A DNA stretch of 64,000 nt from assembly GCA_040222855.1 (NCBI GenBank), contig JAVKCD010000025.1, positions 186,001 to 250,000 on the forward strand, given 5' to 3'. The notes beneath the pieces are model-generated. The model searched no databases and was not told the origin of the DNA. It worked only from the letters and a program-made list of their open reading frames with translations. Positions 1-8,806 of the stretch are shown piece by piece. Positions within the stretch are counted from its first letter, which is position 1. Every line of letters starts with the position of its first letter. A program made the position numbers and the translations under genes. This DNA comes from Phycisphaeraceae bacterium (GTDB taxonomy: Bacteria > Planctomycetota > Phycisphaerae > Phycisphaerales > Phycisphaeraceae).

Positions 1-608
1 TGGAGGATGACCTCATCGCCAGCGGCCATGATGAGCAGGCCGTTGGTCGAGAGGATCGAGCCGTGATTGGCGACCCGCTGACCGATCAGAGCGGCGGTGC
101 CACTGGTGTGGATCGTGCCGTGGTTGATCACTTCGCCAGTGAGATTGCTGAAGTGGTTGACGTTATTAAGGAAGTTGCTGTCAGTGATGTTGCCGGCGGC
201 GGCGTAGATCCCGCCGACGTTCACCAGACCATTGGGGCCGACGTAGACACCCGCCGGGTTGGCGATGTAGACGAAGCCGTTGGAGGTCAGCGTCCCGTTG
301 ATGTGCGTAGGCTGGATCGCCTGCACACGGTTGAGGACTCGTGAAGTGTTCGTCGGCTGAGCAAAGTGCAGGCTCTCATTGACGTTCACGCCAAGGGTTC
401 GGTGATTGATGATGGCGTTATCGATTGTCGTCGTGATAACACGGCTCGCGCCGCCGGTATCGGTCATGCCCGGGTCGTTTGAACCAGTGGTCTGGCCAAA
501 TGCCGTAGCGCCCATGCCGGAGACCGCAGCGAGGGGCAGCACCGCCAGCAGGCGACGGTAAGGAAACGAGAGGACGCGGGGTCGATCAGAGGTCTTCTCG
601 GACATCAT
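1..608 (-). CDS. Two-partner secretion exoprotein (TpsA), N-terminal part
   Basis: Minus-strand reading frame open to the left edge, so only the first ~202 residues are seen. It starts MMSEKTSD, with an N-terminal hydrophobic stretch ending GATAFGQ that looks like a signal peptide. The rest matches the filamentous-haemagglutinin N-terminal (TPS) domain: alternating beta-helix strands with FVYIANPAGVYVGPNG and GTAALIGQRVANHGSI. These domains direct export through a dedicated outer-membrane TpsB pore and nucleate a right-handed beta-helix at the surface. The tpsB-like gene lies just upstream in the same direction, with 249 bases between them, so the two probably form an operon. Two adjacent ATG codons (608 and 605) could both start it. 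The size and function of the exoprotein (adhesin or other) cannot be told from this fragment. Confidence 0.85.
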   Translation of the reverse strand, partial: MMSEKTSDRPRVLSFPYRRLLAVLPLAAVSGMGATAFGQTTGSNDPGMTDTGGASRVITTTIDNAIINHRTLGVNVNESLHFAQPTNTSRVLNRVQAIQPTHINGTLTSNGFVYIANPAGVYVGPNGLVNVGGIYAAAGNITDSNFLNNVNHFSNLTGEVINHGTIHTSGTAALIGQRVANHGSILSTNGLLIMAAGDEVIL

Positions 609-857
609 GTTCAATCATCCTTCACTTAGCGTGAGCACAGCGGGGTCGGCCCACACCGGTCACAGGCAACGACTTCCGGTCGCTGCTCAGGTTCTGGTTC
701 ATCCACACCACGGAACGACGGGGCTCACTGTCGAGAGCCAGCAAGACGCGAGCGGGGAATCCGCTTGCAGTTGCCGGTGACTCGATTTGTAGCGCGTCCA
801 GTCTCATGTCTTTTGGTAGCACCTAAGCGGCATACACCGCATCAATGTTTAGTCAGA

Positions 858-2948
858 TCAATAAAGTACGGTCAGACTGAAGTGGAGTTCGGTGTCGCCC
901 GGCTCGACTTCGTTAGCCAATCCTTGCTGCGCGTCGTTGATGGCAAAGCCCAGATCGACATCGATGCTCAGGTTCTTCTTGAAGAGGAACCCAACACCAA
1001 CGCCAGCACTGAGAAGATCATCGTCCTGCTCGCCGGTCGTCTTGTCGTTGAGGCGGACCATGCCGTAGTCAACAAATGACTTCAAGACCAAGTCCCAATC
1101 AGGCTGAGCGTAGACTTCCTGAGGAGCCACACGGAACGGCTCACCGAACAACTCCATGTCGGGTGTTCGGTCGACAGGGAACATTCTGGGAATATGGAAC
1201 CGATATTCAGCAGACACGAAGAGCGTGTTATCACCCGCGGTCAGGGCCTCCGGATAGCCACGAACCGTGTACAACCCGCCGAGGATCCCCTCGAACTGAG
1301 GCACCAGTCGTGATTCAGTGAACTGACCGGTTGCTCTGAGCAGGACTTCGTGGGCTAGCGTTGAGGTCCTTGGTGTGCTTGGGTCTTCCCACGAGTTCGG
1401 GAAGAGCAGGGGCTCTAGGTAGAACGAATACGAGGCATTCGCCCGCAGGAGCACCCAGTCTTCATCAGGTTTGACACGTCCGAGGTCCTGAAGTTCGGCG
1501 AAGTCCTCGTTCACCAAGTTCGGGTTCCACATCACTCGAACATCGCCCACCAGACGATTGGTGTCGGTGATCATCTCGGTCCCAAGACCGATGTACGGAA
1601 TGATGAACTGTGTGCGTCCCTGTTGCCTGGTCACATTGTTACGAACCATAATGTGCCGGTAATCAATACCTGCTAGGGCGTCCAGGAAGAAGTTCTGCTG
1701 CTGGTAGAAGTTCCAGGCCAAGCGACCGTCGGCACCGTACGTCTCGCCCTCGAAGTCTTCATTGGCTTGGCCAATTTCAGATGCGTCAAACTGCGTGAAG
1801 TAGGCATGAGCGCGTCCGCGAAGCCGAGGCGAGAACAGCGGAGCTTCATACGTTGCCAGGTAGGCCTCGGAGTCAGGGTCGCCAAACGAACTAACGATGG
1901 CATCAAGACTCAGGATGTCATCATTGCTCGTGAGCTGATTGTGAACGAAGCCGAATCGGTGCCGCAACTCCTCGGTCGTTTCGGTCCCGGTATTGGTCAC
2001 TTGGTAGTAGAGCACCCACGGCTTGTTCTCGTTGACTAGATAATCGAGCTGAACCGCTCCTGGCTCATCGAGTGCCGAGACAGCGACATCGACCCGGCGT
2101 CCGGGGTGACGGTTGAGCTGGAACAGGTAACGGTCAAGTTTTTCCTTCGTGAGCAAAGCCTGGGGGTTGGCAACCTCTGCATCCATCTCGGTCGGCTGAA
2201 TGGGCGAGTCTGCCGGGATCCCCGTATGCATGGGGTTGTCAATGCGGTCAGAGGTCGGGACTCGTTCGCCCGAGGCAACCGTCCTGGTCGCAGTCACTTC
2301 AGCTGACAGGATGAGGATCCCAACGGGCTGATCCATCGCCGAGCGAAGGTCTTCGCCCTGGATGGTGATGTCGTTGGGATCGGGAATGGTACGGATGCCG
2401 ATGTAACCCGCATCGTTCACCACGGCACGAACCTCATCGAGGATCGCATCGACTGCGGTGAAGTGGTAAGCCCGAGTGCCGTCGTAGTCGCCAACGGCCA
2501 AAGCATCGCCCAGATTCAGTTGGGAGATACTGACCATCTCGACGGTTCCGCCGTAGTCCAACGCCAGAGCCGGAGAAGTCCAGCGTCCCTCGACGAACCC
2601 GAGTGGAAACTTCTTGGCTTCGATCGACTCGATCGAAGGAAGACCCGGGTTGGGCCGTGCGTAGGAAATGGTGAACTGCAGAATGGTGTAAACCGGTCCA
2701 CGCAGCGTGGCTCGCCGTGTGACCGGTTGTTCATTCTCAGTCGTAGTGCTCGATGTCTCACCGCCCGGCGGGGTGTCTGGGATGGTGCCGCGTGGGCCCA
2801 CCACAGGTGCCGGGGTGTTCTGGCCAAGGGCCACACCGCCGGTCAGCATCGCACACACCGCCACGGCCATGGCCAGCCGTGATCGTTGCGACGTGCCAGA
2901 CGTTCCGGAGACAGACCTGGACAATACGCGTTCTCGTTCCGTTTTCAT
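858..2948 (-). CDS. Outer-membrane transporter of two-partner secretion (TpsB, ShlB/FhaC type)
   Basis: 696 residues. An N-terminal hydrophobic segment (about 25-42) ending GVALGQ is a likely signal peptide. A POTRA-like region includes NRHPGRRVDVAV near 279-290, a typical FhaC/ShlB/HecB pattern. The C-terminal half is a 16-strand-like beta-barrel with the loop-6 signature VRGY near 562 and a terminal aromatic residue (SLTVLY), as in Omp85-superfamily proteins. It should recognise the TPS domain of its partner in the periplasm and carry it across the outer membrane. The partner gene begins 249 bases downstream. The ~250 N-terminal residues before the POTRA motif are longer than in classical FhaC and may hold an extra periplasmic domain. 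The 256 bases upstream (2949-3204) show no clear gene or terminator. Confidence 0.85.
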   Translation of the reverse strand: MKTERERVLSRSVSGTSGTSQRSRLAMAVAVCAMLTGGVALGQNTPAPVVGPRGTIPDTPPGGETSSTTTENEQPVTRRATLRGPVYTILQFTISYARPNPGLPSIESIEAKKFPLGFVEGRWTSPALALDYGGTVEMVSISQLNLGDALAVGDYDGTRAYHFTAVDAILDEVRAVVNDAGYIGIRTIPDPNDITIQGEDLRSAMDQPVGILILSAEVTATRTVASGERVPTSDRIDNPMHTGIPADSPIQPTEMDAEVANPQALLTKEKLDRYLFQLNRHPGRRVDVAVSALDEPGAVQLDYLVNENKPWVLYYQVTNTGTETTEELRHRFGFVHNQLTSNDDILSLDAIVSSFGDPDSEAYLATYEAPLFSPRLRGRAHAYFTQFDASEIGQANEDFEGETYGADGRLAWNFYQQQNFFLDALAGIDYRHIMVRNNVTRQQGRTQFIIPYIGLGTEMITDTNRLVGDVRVMWNPNLVNEDFAELQDLGRVKPDEDWVLLRANASYSFYLEPLLFPNSWEDPSTPRTSTLAHEVLLRATGQFTESRLVPQFEGILGGLYTVRGYPEALTAGDNTLFVSAEYRFHIPRMFPVDRTPDMELFGEPFRVAPQEVYAQPDWDLVLKSFVDYGMVRLNDKTTGEQDDDLLSAGVGVGFLFKKNLSIDVDLGFAINDAQQGLANEVEPGDTELHFSLTVLY

Positions 2949-3204
2949 TCAGCAATACCCCATGGAGGTTGCCCGGAAAGGTAGCAGAAGAGATTCAAGA
3001 TGGAGAAGACTCGATCTAGTCACCACGTTCTACTGTCACCCTTCACCGTTCATTCTGGACCTGATACCCACAACATCTTGGGGCTACCGATACTTGAGAC
3101 CCCAAGTACAACCAGCAAGGTAAAGCTGGCGATCAAGGCTGTCAAGAGAAGATGAGAGATTTCAGGTGTTTGGAGAAACTTTTATGACTGAACTTTGGCC
3201 GGGC

Positions 3205-4398
3205 TCATCGGCTTTTCCAAACATTGCGAAGAGATCGGCTCGCTGCTTCGATGCTGTAGCGCTCGACCGCCCGTTCCCGCGCAGAGCATCCCATCGCCTG
3301 CCAGCGGGGCCGCTCTTGCAATGCCTTTTCAAGAGCGGTCTGAACTGAAGTCGCAGTCACCCCTTTAAATAGCCAGCCTGTCTGACCATCCACCACTGTC
3401 TCGGCAGGGCCACCTAGTGCGTGAGCCAACACCGGTAAGCCCATTGCCATCGCCTCGATAACCGACAGCCCGAAAGGCTCGGGGTCAAGCCTCGCATTCA
3501 CCGCCAGATCCATCGCTCCGAAGTAGGGTCGAGGATCAGTCACCCGGTCCACGAGCAGTATTTTGTCTCGATACCCACCAGCGACCGCCGTCGAACTTAT
3601 TTCGGCGGCGATCTCACCATCCAGCGGCCCACCAACCAGCAGCAGCCTCAACTCAGGAAAGCGGCTGGCCAGCAGTCCGACAGCCTGTGCCACCTCTCGT
3701 TGACCCTTTGCATCGAATAGGCGAGCAACCACGCCCACGACCACATCATCTTTGCCAAAGCCCATCGACCGGCGTAGCTCGAAACGTTCCGATCGTGGGC
3801 TGAAACGATCTGTGTCCGTGGGGGGGTACACCACTGCTGGCTCGTACCCGGGTCGCGCAAGGGTGGACGCCGTGTACTGGCTGTTAGCGATCGGGCGGAT
3901 TCCCCATCGACGCGTTGCCATCCTGAACATCTTGGCATTCAGATCCATCGGAAGCGTTCGCCCAACAATGTTGGGCATCTCCCAAAATGATGCCAGCCCG
4001 CGGCGATGAAAAACAGCACCCATCATAAACGTGAAATGTGGCCAAGCGAGATGTACCACATCCGGTCTGAGGCGATCCAACGCTACCTCCAACTCACGGG
4101 CCAACCCACGCTTGTAGACCGACATCGCTGCCAGACCCCGGATCTTGGCAAACAGCCCCCCGACATAGTTCGGCGCTTCGGCTAAACCAAGACATATCGA
4201 TTCAATCGCAGAGCGATGCAGTTCATCAGAAAATGTCCCTTCGCTCAACGAGATCACACAGGGCTCAACCCCCACTCGCCGGGCGGCCTCCATCATCCCC
4301 AGCGTGGCGGTCCGTATACCGTAAAGTTCATCGCCGCTGACGACCCACGCTGCACGGCTCACTGGGAAATCTTTGGTTTCTGAGGTGGAAGTGTTCAC
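3205..4398 (-). CDS. Glycosyltransferase family 4-like protein (GT-B fold)
   Basis: 397 residues, the usual length of a GT-B glycosyltransferase. The N-terminal Rossmann half contains DELYGIRTATLGMMEAARR, typical of the acceptor-binding domain. The C-terminal half has the EX7E nucleotide-sugar motif EPFGLSVIEAMAMG at about 307-320, followed by GGPAETVVDGQTGWLF. It likely transfers a sugar from a nucleotide donor to a growing surface glycan on the cytoplasmic side. It is divergent from the flippase operon at 4737, which suggests a shared exopolysaccharide or lipopolysaccharide role. The sugar specificity is not visible. Confidence 0.85.
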   Translation of the reverse strand: MNTSTSETKDFPVSRAAWVVSGDELYGIRTATLGMMEAARRVGVEPCVISLSEGTFSDELHRSAIESICLGLAEAPNYVGGLFAKIRGLAAMSVYKRGLARELEVALDRLRPDVVHLAWPHFTFMMGAVFHRRGLASFWEMPNIVGRTLPMDLNAKMFRMATRRWGIRPIANSQYTASTLARPGYEPAVVYPPTDTDRFSPRSERFELRRSMGFGKDDVVVGVVARLFDAKGQREVAQAVGLLASRFPELRLLLVGGPLDGEIAAEISSTAVAGGYRDKILLVDRVTDPRPYFGAMDLAVNARLDPEPFGLSVIEAMAMGLPVLAHALGGPAETVVDGQTGWLFKGVTATSVQTALEKALQERPRWQAMGCSARERAVERYSIEAASRSLRNVWKSR

Positions 4399-4736
4399 TG
4401 GTTAAGCGATTCGCTGGTGACGCAACTATTCTCTTTCAAGCACGTTCGCTTGTACGCTCCGACAAAACTGGGACCAAGGCTGCTGGTCCGGGGCAGGCAA
4501 GTTCAATGCTGCCAAGGAAGACCATAGCAGTTCTCTTGCAAGTCTTCGGTCTACCCCGTCTCGGCCAGTTGAAGACATGGCAACAGACCCGCAGGCAACC
4601 TGTCGAATCTTTGTTGACGCCAGATCAGCTAAGCTACGCCAGTCTGACGCAGCTGTGCGCTTGCCCCGACCACCATGATCAGGGCCTAACTCACAGAGCA
4701 GGCGTCGATAGGCTCCATTGCTAAGGCTAAATACAG
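4399..4736. other. Divergent intergenic region of the polysaccharide locus
   Basis: 338 bases between the divergently transcribed glycosyltransferase and flippase genes. It must hold promoters for both directions, but I cannot point to a clear -35/-10 pair. A minus-strand open frame crosses it and runs into the flippase start. Its protein resembles nothing I recognise and I do not call it a gene. No hairpin terminator was seen. Confidence 0.4.
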
Positions 4737-6263
4737 ATGACTGGCTCAGTTGATCCTCAACATGTGAAGCCCGTTGAAGCCATGGGTGCACGCATGCGCG
4801 GCGGGGCGGCGACGCTCCTGGCCGGTAAGCTCTTCTCCGGAGCCCTGGGCACCCTTGTGCGGATCATCGTTCTGGCGAACCTTCTCGGGCCCACGGAACT
4901 CGGACTGTACGGCGCCGCCATGCTGGCGATCGGCTTCCTCGAAGTTTTCACTCAGTCGGGTCTGCGCCAAGCCATCATCCAGACCGAAGACACCAGCCCG
5001 ATCACGCTGAGTACGGCGTGGACCATTCAAGCAGTCCGCGGGATGCTGTTAGGCCTTATCCTCTGGGCAGCATCACCGGCACTCGCCGCGATGGTCAATC
5101 GCCCAGACGCCTCATTGCCCATCGCGGTACTCGCTTTGGCCCCGATGCTGATGGGTTTTTCCAGTATTGGCGTCAACTTTCTCGAAAGAAAGCTTCAGTA
5201 CGGGCGTTATGTTCTGCTCACGACAGGCATGTCCATCGTTGAACTGGTTGTCGCGATCACCTACGCGATGTACAGCCCCACTGTCTGGGCGCTGGTCATC
5301 GGGCGCATCGCCGCGTGTACTTTTTATCTCATTTTCTCATTCGTCATCAGCCAGACCCATGCACGACCGGGCTTCTCTTTTTCTAAAGCGAAAGAACTTC
5401 TCAGTTACGGCATGTGGATCCTCGTTTCCGGATTGATCGCCTATGCCCTCATCAAGGGCGGGGATTACGTCGTCCTGCACTACCTGGGCCCCGAAGACTA
5501 CGGCATCTGGTATCTGGCCTACGCCTTGGCGACACTCCCGATCATGCAGGTTGTTCACACGGTGGGTGTCGTGACATTCTCTGGTTTCAGCCGGCTAAAA
5601 ACTGATGTCACCAGACTTCGAACGGCGTTTCTTAAATCTTTTCTTGTCATCGCGACAATCAGCTTTTTTATCTCAATGCTGATTATTGCAATTGCGCAAC
5701 CTTTCGAGGAGCTTTGTCTCTCAGATGATTATGCCGGAGCTGGTGATCTAATCGAGATCCTCGCTATCTGGGGTCTATCACGCGCACTTGGGGCCGCGAA
5801 CACCTCTCTTTTTCAAGCTGTTGGGCGCCCTGCTCTCGCCTCGGTCTTCCAGTTTGTCATGCTTGTTCTCGCGGCTATTACTGTTATTCCAGCAGCCACC
5901 GCGTTTGGAGCGATAGGAGTTGCCTGGACGTTGGCGTTTGTGGGACTCGCTGTGCAGCCGATGCGTTACCCTCTAACTTGCCGCGATCTGAAGATGCCAT
6001 CTTCCAACATCTATCTCCGTGTAGGCGCTCCACTGACCGCCGCAATAGCGGGTGTTTCAGCTGCCAAAATACTCACGTTCTTTACGCCCAACCTACATCC
6101 CGCAATCCATATTATTCTCACACCTAGCGCAGCTGCCATATCCTTCCTAGTCGTCATGAGTTTGTGGCTAAGGCATACTGGACTGGAGCTTGCCACAGTA
6201 TTGTCCGAAATTCTTCCAAGGCCACTCAAAAGATGGAGTCCACGACGTGCTGGGTCTAGTTAG
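4737..6263 (+). CDS. Polysaccharide flippase (lipopolysaccharide biosynthesis protein, Wzx-like)
   Basis: 508 residues with about 12-14 hydrophobic segments, the size and layout of MOP-superfamily flippases. The N-terminus GGAATLLAGKLFSGALG, followed by VLANLLGPTELGLYGAAM, is characteristic of the WzxC-like oligosaccharide flippase branch. It would move lipid-linked glycan units from the inner to the outer face of the cytoplasmic membrane. It is the first gene of a tight three-gene set with the nitroreductase-family and pyruvyl transferase genes. The ATG at 4737 has no clear Shine-Dalgarno site, which is common in planctomycetes. The C-terminal third has more T- and A-ending codons than the N-terminal part. 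Confidence 0.88.
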   Translation: MTGSVDPQHVKPVEAMGARMRGGAATLLAGKLFSGALGTLVRIIVLANLLGPTELGLYGAAMLAIGFLEVFTQSGLRQAIIQTEDTSPITLSTAWTIQAVRGMLLGLILWAASPALAAMVNRPDASLPIAVLALAPMLMGFSSIGVNFLERKLQYGRYVLLTTGMSIVELVVAITYAMYSPTVWALVIGRIAACTFYLIFSFVISQTHARPGFSFSKAKELLSYGMWILVSGLIAYALIKGGDYVVLHYLGPEDYGIWYLAYALATLPIMQVVHTVGVVTFSGFSRLKTDVTRLRTAFLKSFLVIATISFFISMLIIAIAQPFEELCLSDDYAGAGDLIEILAIWGLSRALGAANTSLFQAVGRPALASVFQFVMLVLAAITVIPAATAFGAIGVAWTLAFVGLAVQPMRYPLTCRDLKMPSSNIYLRVGAPLTAAIAGVSAAKILTFFTPNLHPAIHIILTPSAAAISFLVVMSLWLRHTGLELATVLSEILPRPLKRWSPRRAGSS

Positions 6264-7299
6264 AAGATTTGTGCCCCGAAACTTCAAGCTTGCGGCACTC
6301 GGCACTGTCGTCCGCTCGCCCTTTCTGACACGCCTTTTCTATCTCTTCTTCAGTGAGTTTTCTCGTGAGTACGCTGCCGTACTCTACGGTCGCCTAGCCC
6401 ACATCCGCGAAGCAGGCGCAGCCTCTGACGATGGCGCCAAATACACGCTTCGCCGGAACACCCATCGGCTCGAAAAAGGTCTGATCATGCGGCCACGCAG
6501 GGATGTGTTTGCCGCAGGCTACATAGGTGAGACCGTCAACATCTACTGCTCTTTGGCCGACGACAATGACGAATCTTCTGCCATGGCCTCGTTGCTTGGT
6601 TGGGCTGGTGATGTTCTGCATCGCTACTTCGAGGCGGTTCCAGAGAACGTCAACGAAAAAGTAGACCGCCTCCGAAGGAAATTCCTGGAAACAACACAAC
6701 GCCACAAACGACCCGTTGGAGAACGCGCCCCCTTCGTCCGGGACCGAGCGCCTCTCAGGATCAATATCGATGACATGCTCGAGCTCGCTAAACGCCGGCG
6801 CTCGGTTCGCTGGTATGAGCAAAAACCGGTTCCTCGCGAGATTATCGATCAGGCCATGCTCGTCGGCGGCTACGCGCCTTCAGCCTGCAATAGGCAGCCC
6901 TTCGAGTTCCTGGTCTTCGACAAGCCAGAAGATGCTGCGCGCATCGGCTCGATCGCCATGGGCACCGTCGGTTTTGCCCAGAACTTTCCCTGCTTGATCG
7001 TCATCGTCGGGCAACTCAGGGCGTTTCCGTTTGAACGCGATCGACATGTCCCTTACATCGATGCCTCCCTCGCAGCTATGGGTTTCCAGTTTGCTCTTGA
7101 AGTCCAGGGTGTCAGTTCTTGCTGCATCAACTGGCCTGACATCGAGTGTCGTGAAAAAGCCATGGCTGATGCCCTCGGCCTAGAGCCTGACCAGCGGGTC
7201 ATCATGCTCATGTCCGTCGGCTACCCCGATCCCGAAGGACGTGTCCCCTTCTCACAGAAAAAAACAGTCGATGAACTGCGGAGCTATCAAACCCCATGA
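6247..7299 (+). CDS. Nitroreductase-family flavoprotein in polysaccharide locus
   Basis: About 350 residues from the GTG at 6247, with TGGAG eight bases upstream. Other possible starts are TTG 6190, deep inside the flippase, and GTG 6271 just after its stop. The C-terminal ~170 residues carry the nitroreductase fold: LAKRRRSVRWYEQKPVP, then GGYAPSACNRQPFEFLV, and a late GYPDPEGR segment, pointing to FMN binding. The N-terminal ~170 residues are an extension containing RRNTHRLEKGLIMRPRR and are not a standard nitroreductase part. Such extended nitroreductase-like proteins occur in polysaccharide gene clusters, but the substrate is not known to me. Its stop overlaps the next start by four bases (ATGA), so translation is probably coupled. 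Confidence 0.75.
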   Translation: MLGLVRRFVPRNFKLAALGTVVRSPFLTRLFYLFFSEFSREYAAVLYGRLAHIREAGAASDDGAKYTLRRNTHRLEKGLIMRPRRDVFAAGYIGETVNIYCSLADDNDESSAMASLLGWAGDVLHRYFEAVPENVNEKVDRLRRKFLETTQRHKRPVGERAPFVRDRAPLRINIDDMLELAKRRRSVRWYEQKPVPREIIDQAMLVGGYAPSACNRQPFEFLVFDKPEDAARIGSIAMGTVGFAQNFPCLIVIVGQLRAFPFERDRHVPYIDASLAAMGFQFALEVQGVSSCCINWPDIECREKAMADALGLEPDQRVIMLMSVGYPDPEGRVPFSQKKTVDELRSYQTP

Positions 7300-8474
7300 T
7301 GATCGAGATCCACGGCGCCGCCTTCTCCAACAAAGGTGCCCAACTCATGATCCGCACGGTCATCGACCGTGTCCAGCAGTCGCTTCCCGAGGCTCGCTTC
7401 TGTCTCGAAACCGCTAGTGATGCTCAGTATCCGCAGCTTGCTGAGTACGGCCTGCACATGCTCTATCCGCAGGCCTCTTACGACCGTTCGCGGCGGATGC
7501 CCTACTACCTTCCTCTGAGTTCACTTGCTGGGCGAATCATTCCTTCGTCATTTGTCCGCCCCTTTGGACTCGTGCGAAGACAGGACACGGACGCCATGAT
7601 CGATATCTCAGGTTACGCTTTTGGCGACAAGTTCGGAGTCACTAAAGCACGGCTCTTCAACCAGCGTGCTGCGCAATATCGCAGCAGAGGTAAACCCGTC
7701 ATTCTATTGCCCCAGATGCTTGGACCCTTTGAAAGTCAGGGTTTTCAACCGATCATGGCGCGCATGGTTAGTCAGTCCTCACTTTTGTTTGCTCGCGACC
7801 GCATCTCTCTAGACGCCTGCAGAGCCCTGCTCCGCGAGCAAGCCTCACCAATCAAACTAGCACCAGACATCACCATCTTTCGCTCTCCAGGGACTCGCCA
7901 GGTCGCCATGCCAGAAGACCCGATGCGAACCGTTGCCCTAGTCCCGAACATCCGCATGCTCGACAAGGGTGATCCTCGCTGGAAAGCCGAGTACGTTCCT
8001 CGCCTGACCGCCGCCGGGAAACAGATCCTCGATCGCGGGCTCAATCTCCATATCGTGATCCATGAAACCCGAGGCTCCGACGCTAAGCTCGGCCACCAGC
8101 TCAGTGACGCCATCGATCCGATCCGCGTCCCTGTCATCCAATACCAAGACCCGCTCGACCTCAAGGCGTACCTCGGTCACTGCCGCTTCATCATCGCCTC
8201 TCGATTCCACGCCGTCGTCGGCGCTCTCTCCTCTGGCGTGCCCGCCCTCGTCATCGGCTGGGCCCACAAGTACGAGATGCTTCTTGAAGATTTCGGCACC
8301 CCCGACACCATCCACAACGCCTCGGACCCCGCTGATCACCTGCTCAATCACATCGACCGACTTCTGGATGACTCCCACCGACAGCACGAGCACGAGACCC
8401 TGACCCGCCACAAGGCTGATATGAAGCCCGCCAACGACCACATGTGGCAGCAGGTGTTCAACACCCTCGAATGA
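7296..8474 (+). CDS. Polysaccharide pyruvyl transferase family protein
   Basis: 392 residues. The N-terminal motif GAAFSNKGAQLMIRTV, the central VILLPQMLGPFESQ and the C-terminal SRFHAVVGALSSGVPALVIG match the polysaccharide pyruvyl transferase family (CsaB/WcaK-like, GT-B-like fold). These enzymes add pyruvate from phosphoenolpyruvate as a ketal to a sugar of a surface polysaccharide, giving it acidic groups. Some relatives may have other transferase roles. The start overlaps the upstream stop (ATGA). A second ATG follows directly. It is the last gene of the flippase operon, and no strong terminator hairpin follows before the tRNA. Confidence 0.85.
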   Translation: MMIEIHGAAFSNKGAQLMIRTVIDRVQQSLPEARFCLETASDAQYPQLAEYGLHMLYPQASYDRSRRMPYYLPLSSLAGRIIPSSFVRPFGLVRRQDTDAMIDISGYAFGDKFGVTKARLFNQRAAQYRSRGKPVILLPQMLGPFESQGFQPIMARMVSQSSLLFARDRISLDACRALLREQASPIKLAPDITIFRSPGTRQVAMPEDPMRTVALVPNIRMLDKGDPRWKAEYVPRLTAAGKQILDRGLNLHIVIHETRGSDAKLGHQLSDAIDPIRVPVIQYQDPLDLKAYLGHCRFIIASRFHAVVGALSSGVPALVIGWAHKYEMLLEDFGTPDTIHNASDPADHLLNHIDRLLDDSHRQHEHETLTRHKADMKPANDHMWQQVFNTLE

Positions 8475-8543
8475 CATGAGCCCGTCGAGCCGTCATAACA
8501 GGGCGGTTGGGTAAACCAGACAACCAGGCCAAGCGGGGCAAAA

Positions 8544-8616
8544 TGGAGCCGAAGGGGATCGAACCCTCAACCTCTGCATTGCGAACGCAGCGCTCTCCCA
8601 ATTGAGCTACGGCCCC
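8544..8616 (-). tRNA. tRNA-Ala (anticodon CGC)
   Basis: 73 bases on the minus strand fold as a complete cloverleaf. The acceptor stem is GGGGCCG/CGGCTCC with discriminator A, the D-arm is GCTC...GAGC, and the T-arm has GGTTCGATCC. The anticodon loop TTCGCAA gives anticodon CGC, reading alanine codon GCG. CCA is not encoded. GCG is a very common alanine codon in this GC-rich genome. Confidence 0.95.
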
Positions 8617-8695
8617 TGCGTGTCCCAGAAGATACCCATTCTCAGGCTCGCTTCCAAACTGACGCCCTATTTTCATCGCTCAACCCCAGTTTCTC

Positions 8696-8766
8696 TTGAA
8701 TTCTGCCCGTAATGACTTATAAAAGATTAGGGGCACGCGCCCTCGCACCCGGCACTTTCGCCGGGT
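8696..8766 (+). promoter_or_regulatory. Sigma70-like promoter and two-hairpin leader before PEP-CTERM gene
   Basis: TTGAAT at 8696-8701 and TATAAA at 8718-8723 with a 16-base spacer form a good housekeeping promoter for the gene at 8807. The leader then has two small stem-loops: GGGC/GCCC at 8731-8742 and ACCCGGC/GCCGGGT at 8747-8766. The second is not followed by a T-run, so it is more likely an mRNA stability or translation element than a terminator. The rest of the gap between the tRNA and this promoter shows nothing recognisable. Confidence 0.55.
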
Positions 8767-8806
8767 CTTCTGATTTCACGATGTCCTCAAACGGGAGAAG
8801 AGTCTC

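Noticed and set aside
622-822. Minus-strand 66-residue open frame between tpsB and tpsA
   Set aside because: No ribosome binding site, no recognisable motif, and a signal-less Arg/Ser-rich sequence; more likely an untranslated spacer.
4426-4791. Minus-strand 121-residue open frame in the glycosyltransferase-flippase gap
   Set aside because: It overlaps the flippase start in antisense, resembles nothing known and mixes low-bias codons; not called a gene.
8731-8766. Riboswitch in the leader of the 8.8 kb PEP-CTERM gene
   Set aside because: Two simple hairpins do not match the conserved core of any riboswitch I know.
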